A DNA stretch of 64,000 nt from assembly GCA_013399875.1 (NCBI GenBank), contig VXAZ01008267.1:949141-1013140 (forward strand). Reading direction: 5' to 3'. Origin of the DNA: Gymnorhina tibicen. Lineage: Eukaryota > Chordata > Aves > Passeriformes > Artamidae. The first letter of the stretch is position 1, and every line of letters starts with the position of its first letter. Position numbers and translations under genes: made by a program. Shown in pieces: positions 9,371-21,365 of the stretch. Below the pieces are notes generated by a model that worked only from the letters and a program-made list of their open reading frames with translations, searched no databases and was not told the DNA's origin.

Positions 9371-12300
9371 AGCATTACACTTAATCCACTGCCATCTGGC
9401 TTCATTTTGACAATCCACAAAATCAGACACAACATTCTTCCGCAAAATCCCTGAAAAACAACACAGAACTAGTGTCAAACCCAGTGTCCCCTCCCTCCCC
9501 GGCCCCTCTGAGGGCTTGAAAGAGAGGTTTCTCATAAAATGAAGAGCGATTTCCCCAAGTGACATTTCTGCAGGAGCATTCAAGCTGCAGATGTTTCCAC
9601 TGTGGAAGAAGAGTTTGTATAATGCAGCACCACTTGTCATATTTATGGAGGCAGGGAGGGGGAAGGGGGTGAGAAACAGAAAACAGGAGAGGCTGCAAGC
9701 AGTGGTGTTGATCCATAGGTGATGAACTGCCTGAGGCTATCAGCTCTGTGCATTTGCTCAGCTCTTGACCTGACCAAGGGAGAGCAAGGACCATCCATCT
9801 TCTCTGGCAGAAACCAAGCAGCTGTTCCTGAAGGGACCAGGAAAACCACACAGCCTTTAAACTAGCTGGGAACACAGTATCTCTGCAACACAGCAGGACA
9901 AGTCCAATTATTCTTATTATTACTATTATTATTTTAAAAATGTGTTACAGGAAGCCTTGGTGTGCAACATTTGCATTGTTACTGAGGCATTAAGGTAGTG
10001 TGTATGGCCTGCTAACTGATCTCAAATATCGCCTTGTAGCTGACAGCTTTCATAACTTCTAACAGAGGTGTTTCTTTCCATAACAGAAGGCTGAAACACA
10101 ACCAAAAATATTGAAATAATGCCTGTTTCATGCTGAATTGTGTTCCCATTAGACACTGATTATCTAGAGAAAATAACTTGTTAAGGACTGAACCATGTTT
10201 TTATTGACACCTCCTGACTTAGGGTTGCAACTCAACTGTTGGGCTTCTCACGCCCTTTCAGACACTCAAATGCTGAAGACGCCTGGCCTCCATCATGACA
10301 TAGACCTTCTGTAGTTCCTGTGATATTGCTACCAGCTCTATGTGGATATCTCAGATATTCTGGGATCTCTTTCTAACACTATATGCCTAAACTCAGGCAT
10401 CTGCATGAGATTTCAAGAGTTACCCCATGGAGGCTATATCCTCTCTTACAGCATCCTCATATAGTCTATGTAGTGATACATCTGCTTGCATTTTCTGGGT
10501 GCTACCTATGATAGGAACAAGCATGTATGTCTTCTCAGTTGCCAAAATTAGTGGACTAGCAAGCAAATCATCCACTCACTAAAAATAGTTCACTCAGTAA
10601 TGATACTTTGCTCAGTTCCCATATAAAAACTGTCAGGACAGAAAACAAGGCAGACTCCATTTGCCCGTCTGTCTTAGGGCTGAACACCATAGGAATGTCC
10701 CCAGGCACGGCCTGTGCTCTGCTTTTAGCATGGCTAAGCATCCTGTCTTCCAGAAAACATATTACTGACAGCAGCATCAATGTTAACAGGCACATTTCTG
10801 TGGAGTGCTGCATGTGCACATGCATTAATCAGGCACCTTTCTTAATGTTCAAGATTATGCTGGGGAACAGCCTTGCCTGGCCTTCACACAGGGGTTAGAA
10901 GATATGAGGGGAAATGGAAAGAGTAAGTTCCCTGTGCAACAGCAGCGTCACCTGCTAGGGACATGTAACTCCATATTGAAACTCCCAAATGTTTCCAGTT
11001 GTAGCATATAAAAGAACACATTCATATCACAGCCTGAGAGGAGGAAATGGCACACTTGTGCTAAGTACTGGGTGACTGGTTTTACAGCAAAGACAGTATC
11101 TGCATGAGCTTCAGTAGATAGAAAGGTATATTGTCACACACCAGCAGCTCAAACAAGTACACACCCAGAAGGAGGAGAAGGGAGAACATAATCTCCTGTA
11201 AAACCAGAATTGTAATCAATACAAAAGAAACTCTTATATTGATGAAGGCAGTAAAGAAACAACAAGCAAATAAGATATTTGTATCCCTAATATTAAAAAA
11301 AAAAATTAACAAGAAAAATTGCTTATGACACAGACTAAAAGAACTGAGGAACCTGCACTATGATGAATAATACTGATCCATGATTTCTGATGTTAACAGA
11401 TTTTTAGGTGTTTAGGGAAATAGCGTGACTAGTAACAGGCTTCATGCTGAAATTACTAGCTGCTGAGATGGTGCCATTTACTTAGCTATATGTTTTGTGA
11501 AATAGTCCATTTTGCAGGTTCAGTTTCTGGGCTTTGTGATCATTTTAAGCTGTAGGCTTCTGTCACTTCTCACAATATTCATCCTCCAAGGATGCTATAG
11601 CAGCATCCTCACTACAGATGGAAAGTTACATGTGCAGCTTCACTTCACAGCCAACAAAACTCTAAAAGGACAACGGAACTTGAATTACAGGTTTTTACTG
11701 ATAGCAGCAGACTCCAGGTTACAGTTCTTTTATGCACAGACGTGCCTGGTATCTGCCACCCTCTGTCCTTTAAATCCTTCCTGTACACCATGACTAAGCA
11801 GTCATTCACCTTAGAGGTAGGATGAGTTTCTGATAACATTAGAAAGGTTTTCTGCAGGGACTGAGAACAAACGTATAAGGCAAAGATGATGGAATTTCTG
11901 GATTTCGAAAGGGTATTTCTGTTTGGTTTTTTGAAAGAATAAACTCCATTTTGTTCCACTTTCATACAGGGTCTGTTCAAAGCTTTATAGTGATCACAAG
12001 AGGATTTGACTTGGCTCTTTGCCAAAACTATGTCCTCTATATAATCAAGTGAGAGATCTGTTTGTCAAATATTTGCAGGGCTTTATTCTCCATGAAAGCA
12101 GAAAAGTTCTGCAGCACCCATTCCAAAGACGTCCTTTTTTTCTACTCCAGGAGGATATGAGGACTTCAAAAAAACAGGTTTACATCCTCTTATGCTCATT
12201 TAGCAACACCTGGGCCAGCAGCTACCTGTTCAGCATCACTGTTAAAATGAAAACAGCAGAATTCTAACCATCTTTCACATGCCTGCATGGGAAGGAGGAG

Positions 12301-13867
12301 TTTTCTGTATGTATTTTTGAACATCTTAACTGCATCTGTTGAGAAAATTAAGCCTGAACACTACAACATTTCAATAACTTTTTACAATAGAAAAAAGCCC
12401 AAAAGAAACCACCACTGAAACATGTCCCTCTATATTCAGGTCACTACTATATGATTTATTTACACCTTTCCTTCATCTTATTAGACATACACAGTGATGA
12501 GTTTCCGTGTGCCACTGGTATTATCACAAGCCTACCAGGGGTTTGTCAACAGAGGTCGGAAGTATCAAGTCTGGAATTACTAAACTTACATATTTGGAAC
12601 CAGGTACTTTGAGAACATCCTGCTTCCCATTCTTCTTGCTGAGCTCTGCCTTCTCATTTACTGAACTAGAACTTCTCCCGGCAATTTGAACCAGTGAGTA
12701 TTTTCAGTTGATGCTAATTGATACCTGACAGGAGTCTGCAACATTAATCATGCCCAAAACTATATAATTTCAAAATTGTCTCACTGTACCCTAACTTCAT
12801 TCCTTTACTGGCGTACAGTCAGACTTTTAAGTGGAAAGAGGGGCTTTGTATTAAAAATATTGTTTTTGCTTAAGTATTCTCCTTCCCTGTATTGCAAATT
12901 GGCAATATTCTTGGAAATCTTTGCTGAGAGAGGGTATCCTATAGCAATTAAGGTGTCTCACAGACCTGCATAAAACACTTGAGGAAAACTGAGTAAAAAT
13001 TGTGAAGGACTGAAATATTCATCTCTTGTCATCTGCTACACAGCATATATGCTATTTTAATTTGTTTCAATGCCTGTAATCTCTCCATGTACAGCAGTTT
13101 AAAGCTTTGCTCTGTTTTAAAATAGAAAGGTAAATCTTTTTGTCACACTTCATTTACTGGCCAGCTGGAACTGCACTGCCTGTTCCTGCTCATTTATGAG
13201 AGTTCAGAGGAGAGGATTGTGGGCAGCACCCCAGTTTAACTTCTCTATTGAAAAAATTGTCAGGAAACAAGGGCAAAACTGACTATAAAGGTCTTCCTTA
13301 AAAGGCAAGAGAGGTCTTATGAACGAGAGTTCCTCTCCTTAACTTCATCTCACAAATAACTTTCTCAAGGCCAAAATCACTCATTCAGAAAGGATCTCAG
13401 AGACCAACCAGAATATGCTGCATGGCCTCACAGTGTCTGTTGCTGCAGACTCAAACCTCATGCCAAAATATTAGAATGCAATTGTAGGTCACAGCACAAC
13501 AATTGTGGAAAAAGAAAGTGCGTAACAGCAGAAAATAAATCATAACTAATTGAAACATCATTTTGCAAACTATTGTACCTCTCATGTTAAAATACACACA
13601 AAAATTTATTCTTGCTCTTTTTTAATGGAAAGGGGGTTTTGTTTTCATTTTAAAAGGGTACACATAATAATCTTTTTGCTTTACACTGTGCAGTTTTATT
13701 TTTTCATCTGTTTGTTTCATCTTCTTTCCACCACTCTCTTTCAGTCACTTCACAGAGTGCTAGTTCAATACCAACAAAAGGTAAGTTGAATGGATATTAA
13801 ACATTTTTGGCAGACTATCATTAACATTGCCAAAATCCTGTTCAGAATAGTCCCTCTCTGCCTCCAA
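9371..13867. other. no gene recognised; short ATT-rich repeat
   Basis: A minus-strand open frame of 150 codons at 9423-9875 overlaps the preceding one in another frame, and neither is recognisable. An imperfect (ATT)n stretch lies at 9907-9934. The rest is AT-rich anonymous sequence with short frames on both strands. Confidence 0.5.
9907..9934. repeat. imperfect (ATT)n microsatellite
   Basis: TTATTCTTATTATTACTATT and the following bases form a short degenerate ATT repeat. Confidence 0.8.
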
Positions 13868-13893
13868 CCCTGCCCCTCCCCCCACCCCCTCCC
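13868..13893 (-). other. minus-strand G-quadruplex motif
   Basis: Five C-runs of 3, 4, 6, 5 and 3 bases are separated by loops of 1-2 bases. On the minus strand this is five G-runs with very short loops, which meets the usual G-quadruplex pattern comfortably. It stands alone in AT-rich DNA. Confidence 0.8.
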
Positions 13894-15032
13894 GGTTTCT
13901 AACTGAAAATATTAGCAGTAAGTGGCTGCTTTTTTGGCTCATTTGCCAGTCAGAATATCTTAGCAGACACTCTTATCTGGATAGCAATTTCTATAAACAA
14001 TTTTCTGGTTTAGTTTTTTACCCTTCTCTCTCAGATCATGGGAAGACCCGTTCTAGTTTGACATATGTAAGAACCTGTTTTAAATAAGAAAAGATTCTCC
14101 ATAGGACTTTTCCAGCCTACATTGCAGTCAGCATGGCTGCAGTTGACGAAACAGGTCTCACACTGTGGTCTTGGTCCTGGAGCTGCCCAAACAAGGCTGC
14201 TGGCCTGTGTTACTTCAATAGAGAAGACACCTTCCCATAGCAGAGGTTCAGCAGTAACCCTGTCATCCTTTCTCTCTTCCAGCTGGTGGAACTTCAGCTG
14301 TGTCTTGGTTGAACCAGTGCCAGAGGCTCTGCTCTCCTCTGCTCTCTGCATGTTGAGGTGGAGAACTATCTCCATCTTAGCAAATTGCATCCATGAAAAA
14401 GTAGGTACATGGGCAACCATTGCTGAAATATTGCTGACTGTGAAACCCATGGCACCTCAAATTTTTCTAGCTTAGGTATTAGAGAGAAAAAATATACAAA
14501 ACTGAAACCTCCTGATGAAAAAACTTTTGTAAAAGAGTGGGAAGTTTCTTTACATTAACCTTGTAGAGAGAGGAAGGACAGAATTTGCCACGGTGCTCTC
14601 CCATCTGCTCTGCAGCTTTGGTGAGCTGGAGCACAAGTGCTCAGTCAGTGGTGTCTGCCAGTGTCCTTTGTATCTATGACAGCTGCCTGGGCTGCACTGA
14701 GTGTGGGGCATGGACAGACCTCCAAACTACCCTTGCTGTCTGCAGAAGTACACCCCTGCAGAATAAGAAACACAGTGGTGACCAGAATTTCCTTCATCTG
14801 ACAGGGAAAATACAGTTGATGAAACATCTGTGTTGTTGCTATTCTTCAGAGAAGAAAATCTATAAATTGACAGTCTTTTCCTCTAAGAGGTGTCTGATGT
14901 GCTTCAAACCCAGTGTTTTACCTGTTCACTGCTGTCATGAAACATGGGGAAAATCCTCTTCAGAATACCTTGACATGCTGAAGATAACATTTTAAAAACA
15001 AGTTACTACATGTCCAGAAGGAAAAAGAAAGT

Positions 15033-15056
15033 ACTTGTGGAACGTGTTCCACAAGT
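15033..15056. other. palindrome with 11-bp perfect arms
   Basis: Arm ACTTGTGGAAC (15033-15043) and arm GTTCCACAAGT (15046-15056) are perfect reverse complements separated by GT. It lies 94 bp upstream of the ERVL-like LTR and outside its target duplication, so it is not part of the LTR. Confidence 0.9.
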
Positions 15057-15145
15057 TCATAAAAATATAGCCTTTAACAAAGATAAAATAAGAGTTAAAG
15101 TGTGACAGTTACAACAGGAAAGAAAAATGCAAACACCTGCTCAGA

Positions 15146-15150
15146 TGTGG
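15146..15150. repeat. left target-site duplication of LTR (TGTGG)
   Basis: TGTGG at 15146-15150 is repeated exactly at 15812-15816, immediately outside the LTR termini. Five-base duplications are typical of class III (ERVL) and some class I elements. Confidence 0.85.
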
Positions 15151-15228
15151 TGTCTTGGGGTGACTTTATGCTGTTATATCCCCTATCACTGCTCTATGCC
15201 CAGACATGATTCCTGTGCCTTTCTACGC

Positions 15229-15238
15229 CTTTAAAACT
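15229..15238 (+). promoter_or_regulatory. LTR TATA-like box
   Basis: CTTTAAAACT lies in the U3-R part of the LTR, about 430 bp before the polyadenylation signal. It is the only TATA-like candidate in the expected region. Confidence 0.45.
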
Positions 15239-15659
15239 GGGTGCAAGAGAGAGAGAGAAAAAACTGAGCGAACTTTTCAAAACAGTTTGTGCTTCAAGGA
15301 CACAGAGATTAGCTGCTGCTGCTGAGGAGCAGAGGAAGCACTCTTCTTGCTTTTCAGTCAGCTTTTTGGCTCTGTTTCTTCAGAGAGAGATGGAGAGTTA
15401 AGTTTTTTTTCCTCTTAACGGACTTCAGCTTTTCCCTTCTTCTCTTCTGGACTGCTTGAACAACATCAGAACACCAGAACATCAGAACCCCACCAGGGGA
15501 CCTTCCACCGGCCTGGAGGGGGGCCCCCACGCCAACCCAGCTCCCAGGAGGAGGAGAGAGACCACACCCACAGAAGGATTCTAAAATCTTCCCAGGTTTC
15601 TCTCCACAGCGAGAGGTTTTGTTATTTAGCATTATTATTCTTTTGCTGTGTGTTTGTTA

Positions 15660-15665
15660 AATAAA
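15660..15665 (+). terminator. LTR polyadenylation signal AATAAA
   Basis: AATAAA within GTTAAATAAATAGGGG, about 145 bp before the LTR end and followed by a T-rich stretch, as in retroviral R-U5. Confidence 0.7.
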
Positions 15666-15816
15666 TAGGGGTTTTTTTCCCTTCACTTTCCTTCTAGGAA
15701 AGTTTTTTTTTTTTCCCCCGAACCTGGTCAGGGAGGGGTGGCTGTAAACTGCCTTCCTTTGAGGAGACATTCCTTTTGGATGGTTCCCTGAATTTGGCCC
15801 AAACTGGCACATGTGG

Positions 15817-18800
15817 AAAATGAGAAAAGAGCGCTTAAGAGTAGAAAGAAAATGAAGAATATTTCTTTCCACTTTCTGCAGAAAAATCTTATAATATATG
15901 CTACTTGAAAAGACTAGGAAGTATCCTGAAAGCGGCTGCAAATTATGCATCCACCGTACTCCCGTGAGCTGGTGTAGAGCAGCCTCCTTTCCAAGCCCCT
16001 GGCACACAGATCTTCAGAGGAGAGCCCAAAGGAGTCACAGCTGTATCTTACTAATTGCATTCGAACTATTGAAAGGGAAGGCTTGACTTCGACCTATGCA
16101 TGAAAAACACCAGCTTCCCAGAATATTTTCCTCATTGGATGTTGTTGTTTGGGGTTTTTTTAAAAACCCATATTCTAAGTCTCTAATGAAAAATGGAGAT
16201 TTACTACCCTGCTGGTACATAATCATTTCAGTTTGCCTGGATCTGTTAGGATCCACAAGGAGACGGTATTACTGGGAAAAGAGAGGACAAGACTTCTGTA
16301 AAGACACAAAAAAGGCAGCAGAGTTCTGGTGGAGGCCGAGATGCTTCATGAGTTAAATCAGTTGGAAGTTTCAGGCTCCACAGCCCAACCCCACCACTCG
16401 AAAGGGACCTGCATTTCAACTCAGTATCCAAACTGCCAGCTGCATCACACACAGAGACATGCTGTGAGGCTAGCACTGGGACACAGCCTGTGCGTCTCTG
16501 CTCCCAACACACTCCCAAGTCAGCCAAGCAGCGGTAGGGACCAGATGTGCAAAACCTGCAGGTGGGCTGTGTTTTGCACAGACCAAATGAAGGCCAGCAA
16601 GGCAGTACAGCAGGGGTTTATATGAGAAAATCATCAGAGGTTTTTTCAGTTTGGTCACTCTGTCCGTGCTTCTCAGAGCGAACATCACCTCTCCAACGAG
16701 GCTGATGCAGCTCAGATATCTCTTTCCCTGGCTGGGGGCTACTATGCTGTAATTCCCCTATCCCAAGGTGGCACTGCTTGGCTTTTCTTACAGCATAATG
16801 TCTGAACAACCACCACACCTAGAACAGACTTGATCCACACTTGGAATAAAAGTTCCCAGGTTCTTTGGCGTCTTTGGCACCTTTACAAAGTAACTACTAA
16901 AAGCATTGGCAAAACAGAAGGCAAATGGCAGCTGGCAAATTTTGGAGGGAACATTGGCTATGGTTTTCAAAAGCGGAATGACTTTTCCTTCTTACTGCAT
17001 TTCCTCTGAGATCCTGCCCTTCAACCTGTCACTAAATCTCAGTGCAATTACATCATTAATTTTCTCTGCCTACCATGGCAAAACTTAGCCTAAGCTGGCT
17101 TGGATAGCATAACCTGAATTCATTCTGCATTGCCCAAGTTACCTCAAATGCTATTCGGGATAAGAAAAAGCCATATGCAATAGCGGAAACCATGATAAGG
17201 TGTTACAGATTTTCCTGTAAGAGGGAGTTTATTCAGAGAGCCAAGCAGTAGGGCACGTGCTGGGGGTGGACACAACAACAAAACCGAGAAAATGTGTTAA
17301 GGACACAATAATTTTCCTCTAAAAAACACCAGAAATCTAGAGTTGAGGTCAATTTGCAAAGCCATACACATTTGAATCACAAAATCAACTCGTTCACATG
17401 AAGAATAGTAGATATAATGAAAACCCTTTTTACCAAATTGACTCAAAGCAGGTGGTGCAACTGATCTGAGATTTGAGTATAGGTGCTGGTGTCACTCACA
17501 TTCCTCTCCCACAACCACACAGTGGGCAACTGGAATTTATAATTTACAACCAGCAGACTGCAGACATGTTCTCCCAGTATGTTAACTGTTGTCTTGATTT
17601 GTTTTGTTTATTCCTAACATCACAACTTCTTTACTAGGCTTTGTTGTGGACAAGGTTTTGTACATGGCAAAACTTCCCATATGGAACGGTTTAATGGCTC
17701 TGGGATATCAATGCAATTGCTGTGGTTTGCAACAGATGGGGCTTGGTTAGCCAAGGAGCCAGTTACCATGGGAGTTTTTACAATTGTTTTATGCTGCTCT
17801 CCTATGACCACTTGGAGGAAAAGTAGACAAGAGACATCTTCAGGGATGGAGAGAGGGGCTGGAAGAGACCCATTGGCCAAAAGACTGAAGGAATAAGGAA
17901 AGCAGAAGGTCAACAAATAATGCTCATGGCTGCATCTGCAGTTCAATTAGTCACCAGTCCTGTAAGTGCCACTTAGCCACTGATCTTACTATCAGCCATG
18001 AAGCGACCATTAATTCTCCACTGGGTTGTGACTGATCCAACCTGTCAGGCCAACAGCCAGTGCAGAGACAGCAACCTCATCTCCAGCTGTTTCACCCCTA
18101 CTTTCACTTTCTTCATCCACCTCCACCCCCAGAGAACAGAACATGTTGTGCAACAGCATGCATATTAATGTCACCGTGGGGGCAGAGAAATATATCTACA
18201 ACCTCATCACAAAAACCCAGGCTGAAACACCACAGCCCAAGTAACACATCACAGTCCCAAAAAAGCAGATGTTTCTCATGTGAATCCAGGTCAGGTTCAA
18301 GTTCAGGCTGGGGCTATATTCCACAGAATAAAGGTGATGTATATGTCCTCACTCAGGATTTCCCTCTGGGTTTCTGCATTTGCAAAGAAATGCGGCATGA
18401 AGCCACTGCTTGCACGTGCTGGTTACCACTTGTAGTTTGTGTTTCCTCCTTCAAAACCACCCTGAGAGAGGCAGAAGGTGGGCAGTGGTGAAATTGAGTC
18501 TGATGAGGACTGAATGCACCCTTGCACATCTGCTAATTTCTGAAACAGGCTGCTGAGAAGTGCCTAGCACCTACAGGCTCATCAAGGACATGTGGAGCAG
18601 GTGAGGGGCACTATGCTCCAAATCCCTCAGGAGGCAGGTGGAGATGGGAAAACTTTAGCCCTCCCCAGCTTGGTTCAGAGGAAAACCTACCTTTGGCCCT
18701 TCCTCAGACTCAGCTAATCTCAAATATAATGGAGGCAGAGATCTCCTTCTCTCAGGGTCAAGGAGCAATGGAGAGGACAGGGTCTGAGCAAGTAACGAAA

Positions 18801-21134
18801 CAAAAATCAACTGAAACAAAGAAGGGCATTTAGATGAGGAGAAGAAGAAGGAGTTGTGTAAAAGCAATGACATTTCTAGTGGAACAAAAAGCATTTTAGC
18901 TGAAAGCCAAGTGTTGGATCCAGGGAGAAGATTTGAATCATCCCCTTGGAACTGTTCCACCCTTAATAAAACATTAACTATTCATTGAGAGAGAACACAC
19001 GTGTGTGCATGAATCAGTAGCCTGGCGGGTCTTCTTTTGAGAGGTTAGACTTCCTGAGCACTGGTCCCTCTTCTAGTAAATGTTAGTTGTTTATCCAAAG
19101 TGGAACAACTTCAAAAGGAGAGGCTGAGGTCCTCCTGACTGCCTCTGCCTTGGGCAAAGTAGTGACAGAAGTGGACCAATTCCTTAACTGCTCCACCATC
19201 CAGTAAAGGTGACACTCAAAAACCTCTTTGTTTGTTTCTCAACAAACAGAAATATTTTGGGGTTTGGTTAGAAAAAACCCTGGAAACCAGAATCCCTCTC
19301 AGTACTGTCTTACTTGGATTTACCCTTGCGTTTTTTCAGCTGCAGAGCAGCCCCAGTGTTGACCCAGGGGAAAGAGTCCTTTCCAGCCCCAATTTTCACT
19401 GTCATCCCCAGCCTTGTAACTGCAACCACAGACCTGCCAGAAGATTTGTGCTCTCATCCAAAAATAAGCTGACTAGATACCCCACAGAGGGAATGCAATT
19501 CCTACAGGCACTGCTGAAAGCAGCCCCTCTGATAGTAGTCAGGAACGGCTCCTCTGTAACAGCCAGCCACCTGCCTTGGGCTTTGCCACAGCCACAAAGT
19601 CAATAGCAGTAATAAGTCTGTTTTAATTAAACAGTATTCAAAAACACAAATCAGCTAGTCTCACTTACAGATATTCGCTGGTCACAATCAGCTCTTAGCC
19701 AGTATGTTTTCAAAACTTATTTATGCTCGACATTGACTATTTCCCACAGGATCAATTCCTGCTAGCCGGCAGAATGCTTGAAAGCAGTGTTTTCCCGCCA
19801 TTTTGAAATCAAAGAGTAATCTACCACTGTGGGGGAAGAGAAGCCACTATCCTTGTATCTATTTTTGTTATAAGTTGCACTCTTTCTCTCGGGAACTGCC
19901 AGTGAGAAAAGTTATGTTCCCATTGGTGTGACCAGAAGGTAGGCTGTCTTGTAGCCATCATGTCTCCTTTCATCTTCCTACAAGTTATGAGTCAGCCATG
20001 GACTGCAAATCACAGGCTGCACAAGACTGCTATATGGCAAATATTGCCTGCCTTTCATTGTTTACTTTTTCTTCTGTCTGGGAAAAGCAGATATTTTGCT
20101 CAGTTTGCAATGCTGAGACTGCACTGCTCATCCTGATTTACACCTCAAGATGCAATGTACATGTGTGGAAAGAGGGATCTGCCCTAAGTCATGCACATAC
20201 TGGAGTGGCAGAAGCCCCAGTGCTGAGGCATTTTCAAGCCAGGGGGAATACAGCACAGAAGAGGGACAAGAAGGAAGCAGGAGTGACAGCCCCAGGAGCA
20301 AAGGACCTAGACTTGAGAGGCACAGACCACTACCAGAGCTCCCACAAGATACTTGGCTTCCAGTGCATAGGGTGGTCTCACAGCCCTGTTTTCTCCTACA
20401 GAGATCCCTTGTTGCCTCCTGGTACTGGGATGAGAAGGAAATTAGTTCTCTTAGCACATCAAGAAAATTCCTCTACACTAGGACATTACTAGTTGCTTTG
20501 TACCTCAAACTTCTGTATAGAACTCAAAGGGGAAAAATGCACTGAAACAGCTGGGATAAGAGTATGAGGATCACGGGTTCTAAGGAACGGGCATGGGCAA
20601 TTTGACCATGCAAATTGTTTGCAGATCAAGATGAAAAGTACCAGATGGATTGTTTTCCTGACACGGTGGAGCTCTTCCCATCTCACTGTGCAGTGCCAGT
20701 GTTGTCTGGGTGCTTTGCATTCCTTTCCAATTCTGAAAACCCAACTTTGTGAGCCATCCAAGTGGATGCTTGAGCTAGATCAAATACAGGGCATGCTTTG
20801 CTAAGCTAATTAAGAAGTTAGTAGAAAAAAGATTACACCAAGCCCTAGGAATTGCCTGGCACATCTCGGCTAGACAGAAAGCAGCAGGAACTTCCACATG
20901 AGTAATCCTCTTTTTAGAAGGCCTGCCATTAGTCCTGAGCAAATCAAACCTAGGTGGCAGAAGCACAGACGATATACCAGATGGAAGTATCTTGAGACTT
21001 CATATCTTCCTAGAAAAAATTTCATTTCTTCAGTTATTTCTTCTTAGGGGAATGATAGACGGGCTTAAAATGCAGGGGGAGTTTTTTAAGTCTTGCTAAA
21101 CATGAACGGGTACAAAACAACTCCAGTGTGGAGC
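15817..21134. other. no gene recognised
   Basis: About 5.3 kb with no repeat family or gene that I can name. The stop-poor segment 19998-20545 is open in two plus frames (164 and 131 codons) and one minus frame (109 codons), which argues for composition rather than coding. Other frames, such as 18060-18491, are unrecognisable. A compact inverted repeat GGGTTTTT/AAAAACCC lies near 16153-16170. Confidence 0.5.
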
Positions 21135-21365
21135 AGAATCACAGAACCACAGAATACCTGAGGTTGAAAGGGGCCTCTGGAACCCTCCTGCTCAAGCAGA
21201 GCCACCTGGAACTAGCAATCCACGACCATGTACAGATGACTTTTGAGTATCTCCAAGGAAGGAGACTCCACATCTCTGGGCAACCCATGCTAGTGCTTGG
21301 TCAAGAAAAACATAAAAAACCTTGTTTCTTGATGTTCAAGGAGCATTCTGCTGAGGTTTATTTGG
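21135..21365 (-). repeat. CR1 LINE 3' end fragment
   Basis: Reading on the plus strand, AGAATCACAGAACCACAGAA is the reversed CR1 terminal repeat. It is followed by the characteristic GGTTGAAAGGGGCCTCTGGA, then CTGCTCAAGCAGAGCCACCT, TATCTCCAAGGAAGGAGACT and CACATCTCTGGGCAACCC. These are recognisable steps of the CR1 3' region in reverse complement. The match fades after about 21300. This is a 5'-truncated copy, as usual for CR1. The short open frame 21128-21406 is an accidental reading of it. Confidence 0.88.

Larger units (their letters stand above)
13894..15150. other. no gene recognised; 24-nt palindrome
   Basis: Contains a plus-strand open frame of 117 codons at 14122-14475, crossing a splice-acceptor-like TTTCTCTCTTCCAG at 14269-14282, and one of 136 codons at 14585-14995. 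Neither is recognisable and both are probably chance. The palindrome at 15033-15056 is the only clear structure. Confidence 0.5.
15151..15811 (+). mobile_element. solo LTR, ERVL-like (class III) endogenous retrovirus
   Basis: A 661-bp LTR on the plus strand with TG...CA ends (TGTCTTGGGG ... GGCCCAAACTGGCACA) and a perfect 5-bp target duplication (TGTGG). A TATA-like CTTTAAAACT lies at about 15229-15238, and an AATAAA signal at 15660-15665 is followed by T-rich and G-rich sequence as expected after R. The U5 end AATTTGGCCCAAACTGGCAC resembles avian ERVL LTR ends. A purine-rich (GA)n stretch follows the TATA-like box. No internal retroviral genes or partner LTR are present in the window, so it is solo. 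Class assignment rests on the target length and recalled similarity to songbird LTRs. Intact ends and duplication suggest a moderately young insertion. Confidence 0.88.

Noticed and set aside
9206..9875. Two overlapping minus-strand frames (144 and 150 codons)
   Set aside because: They occupy different frames, lack recognisable homology and have low-complexity stretches. Kept only as a point to check because of the CpG-rich patch.
14122..14475. Plus-strand frame crossing a good splice-acceptor-like TTTCTCTCTTCCAG, with a GT after GAAAAA near 14400
   Set aside because: The encoded peptide matches no family I know, and pyrimidine-AG sequences are common by chance. No neighbouring exons can be paired with it.
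15033..15056. Palindrome considered as a glucocorticoid-type or heat-shock element
   Set aside because: Half-site spacing does not match either consensus.
19998..20545. Longest open frame in the window (164 codons, plus) with a second plus frame of 131 codons and a minus frame of 109
   Set aside because: Open simultaneously in three frames on two strands, no recognisable domain, no supporting splice or promoter context. Best explained by local stop-codon scarcity.
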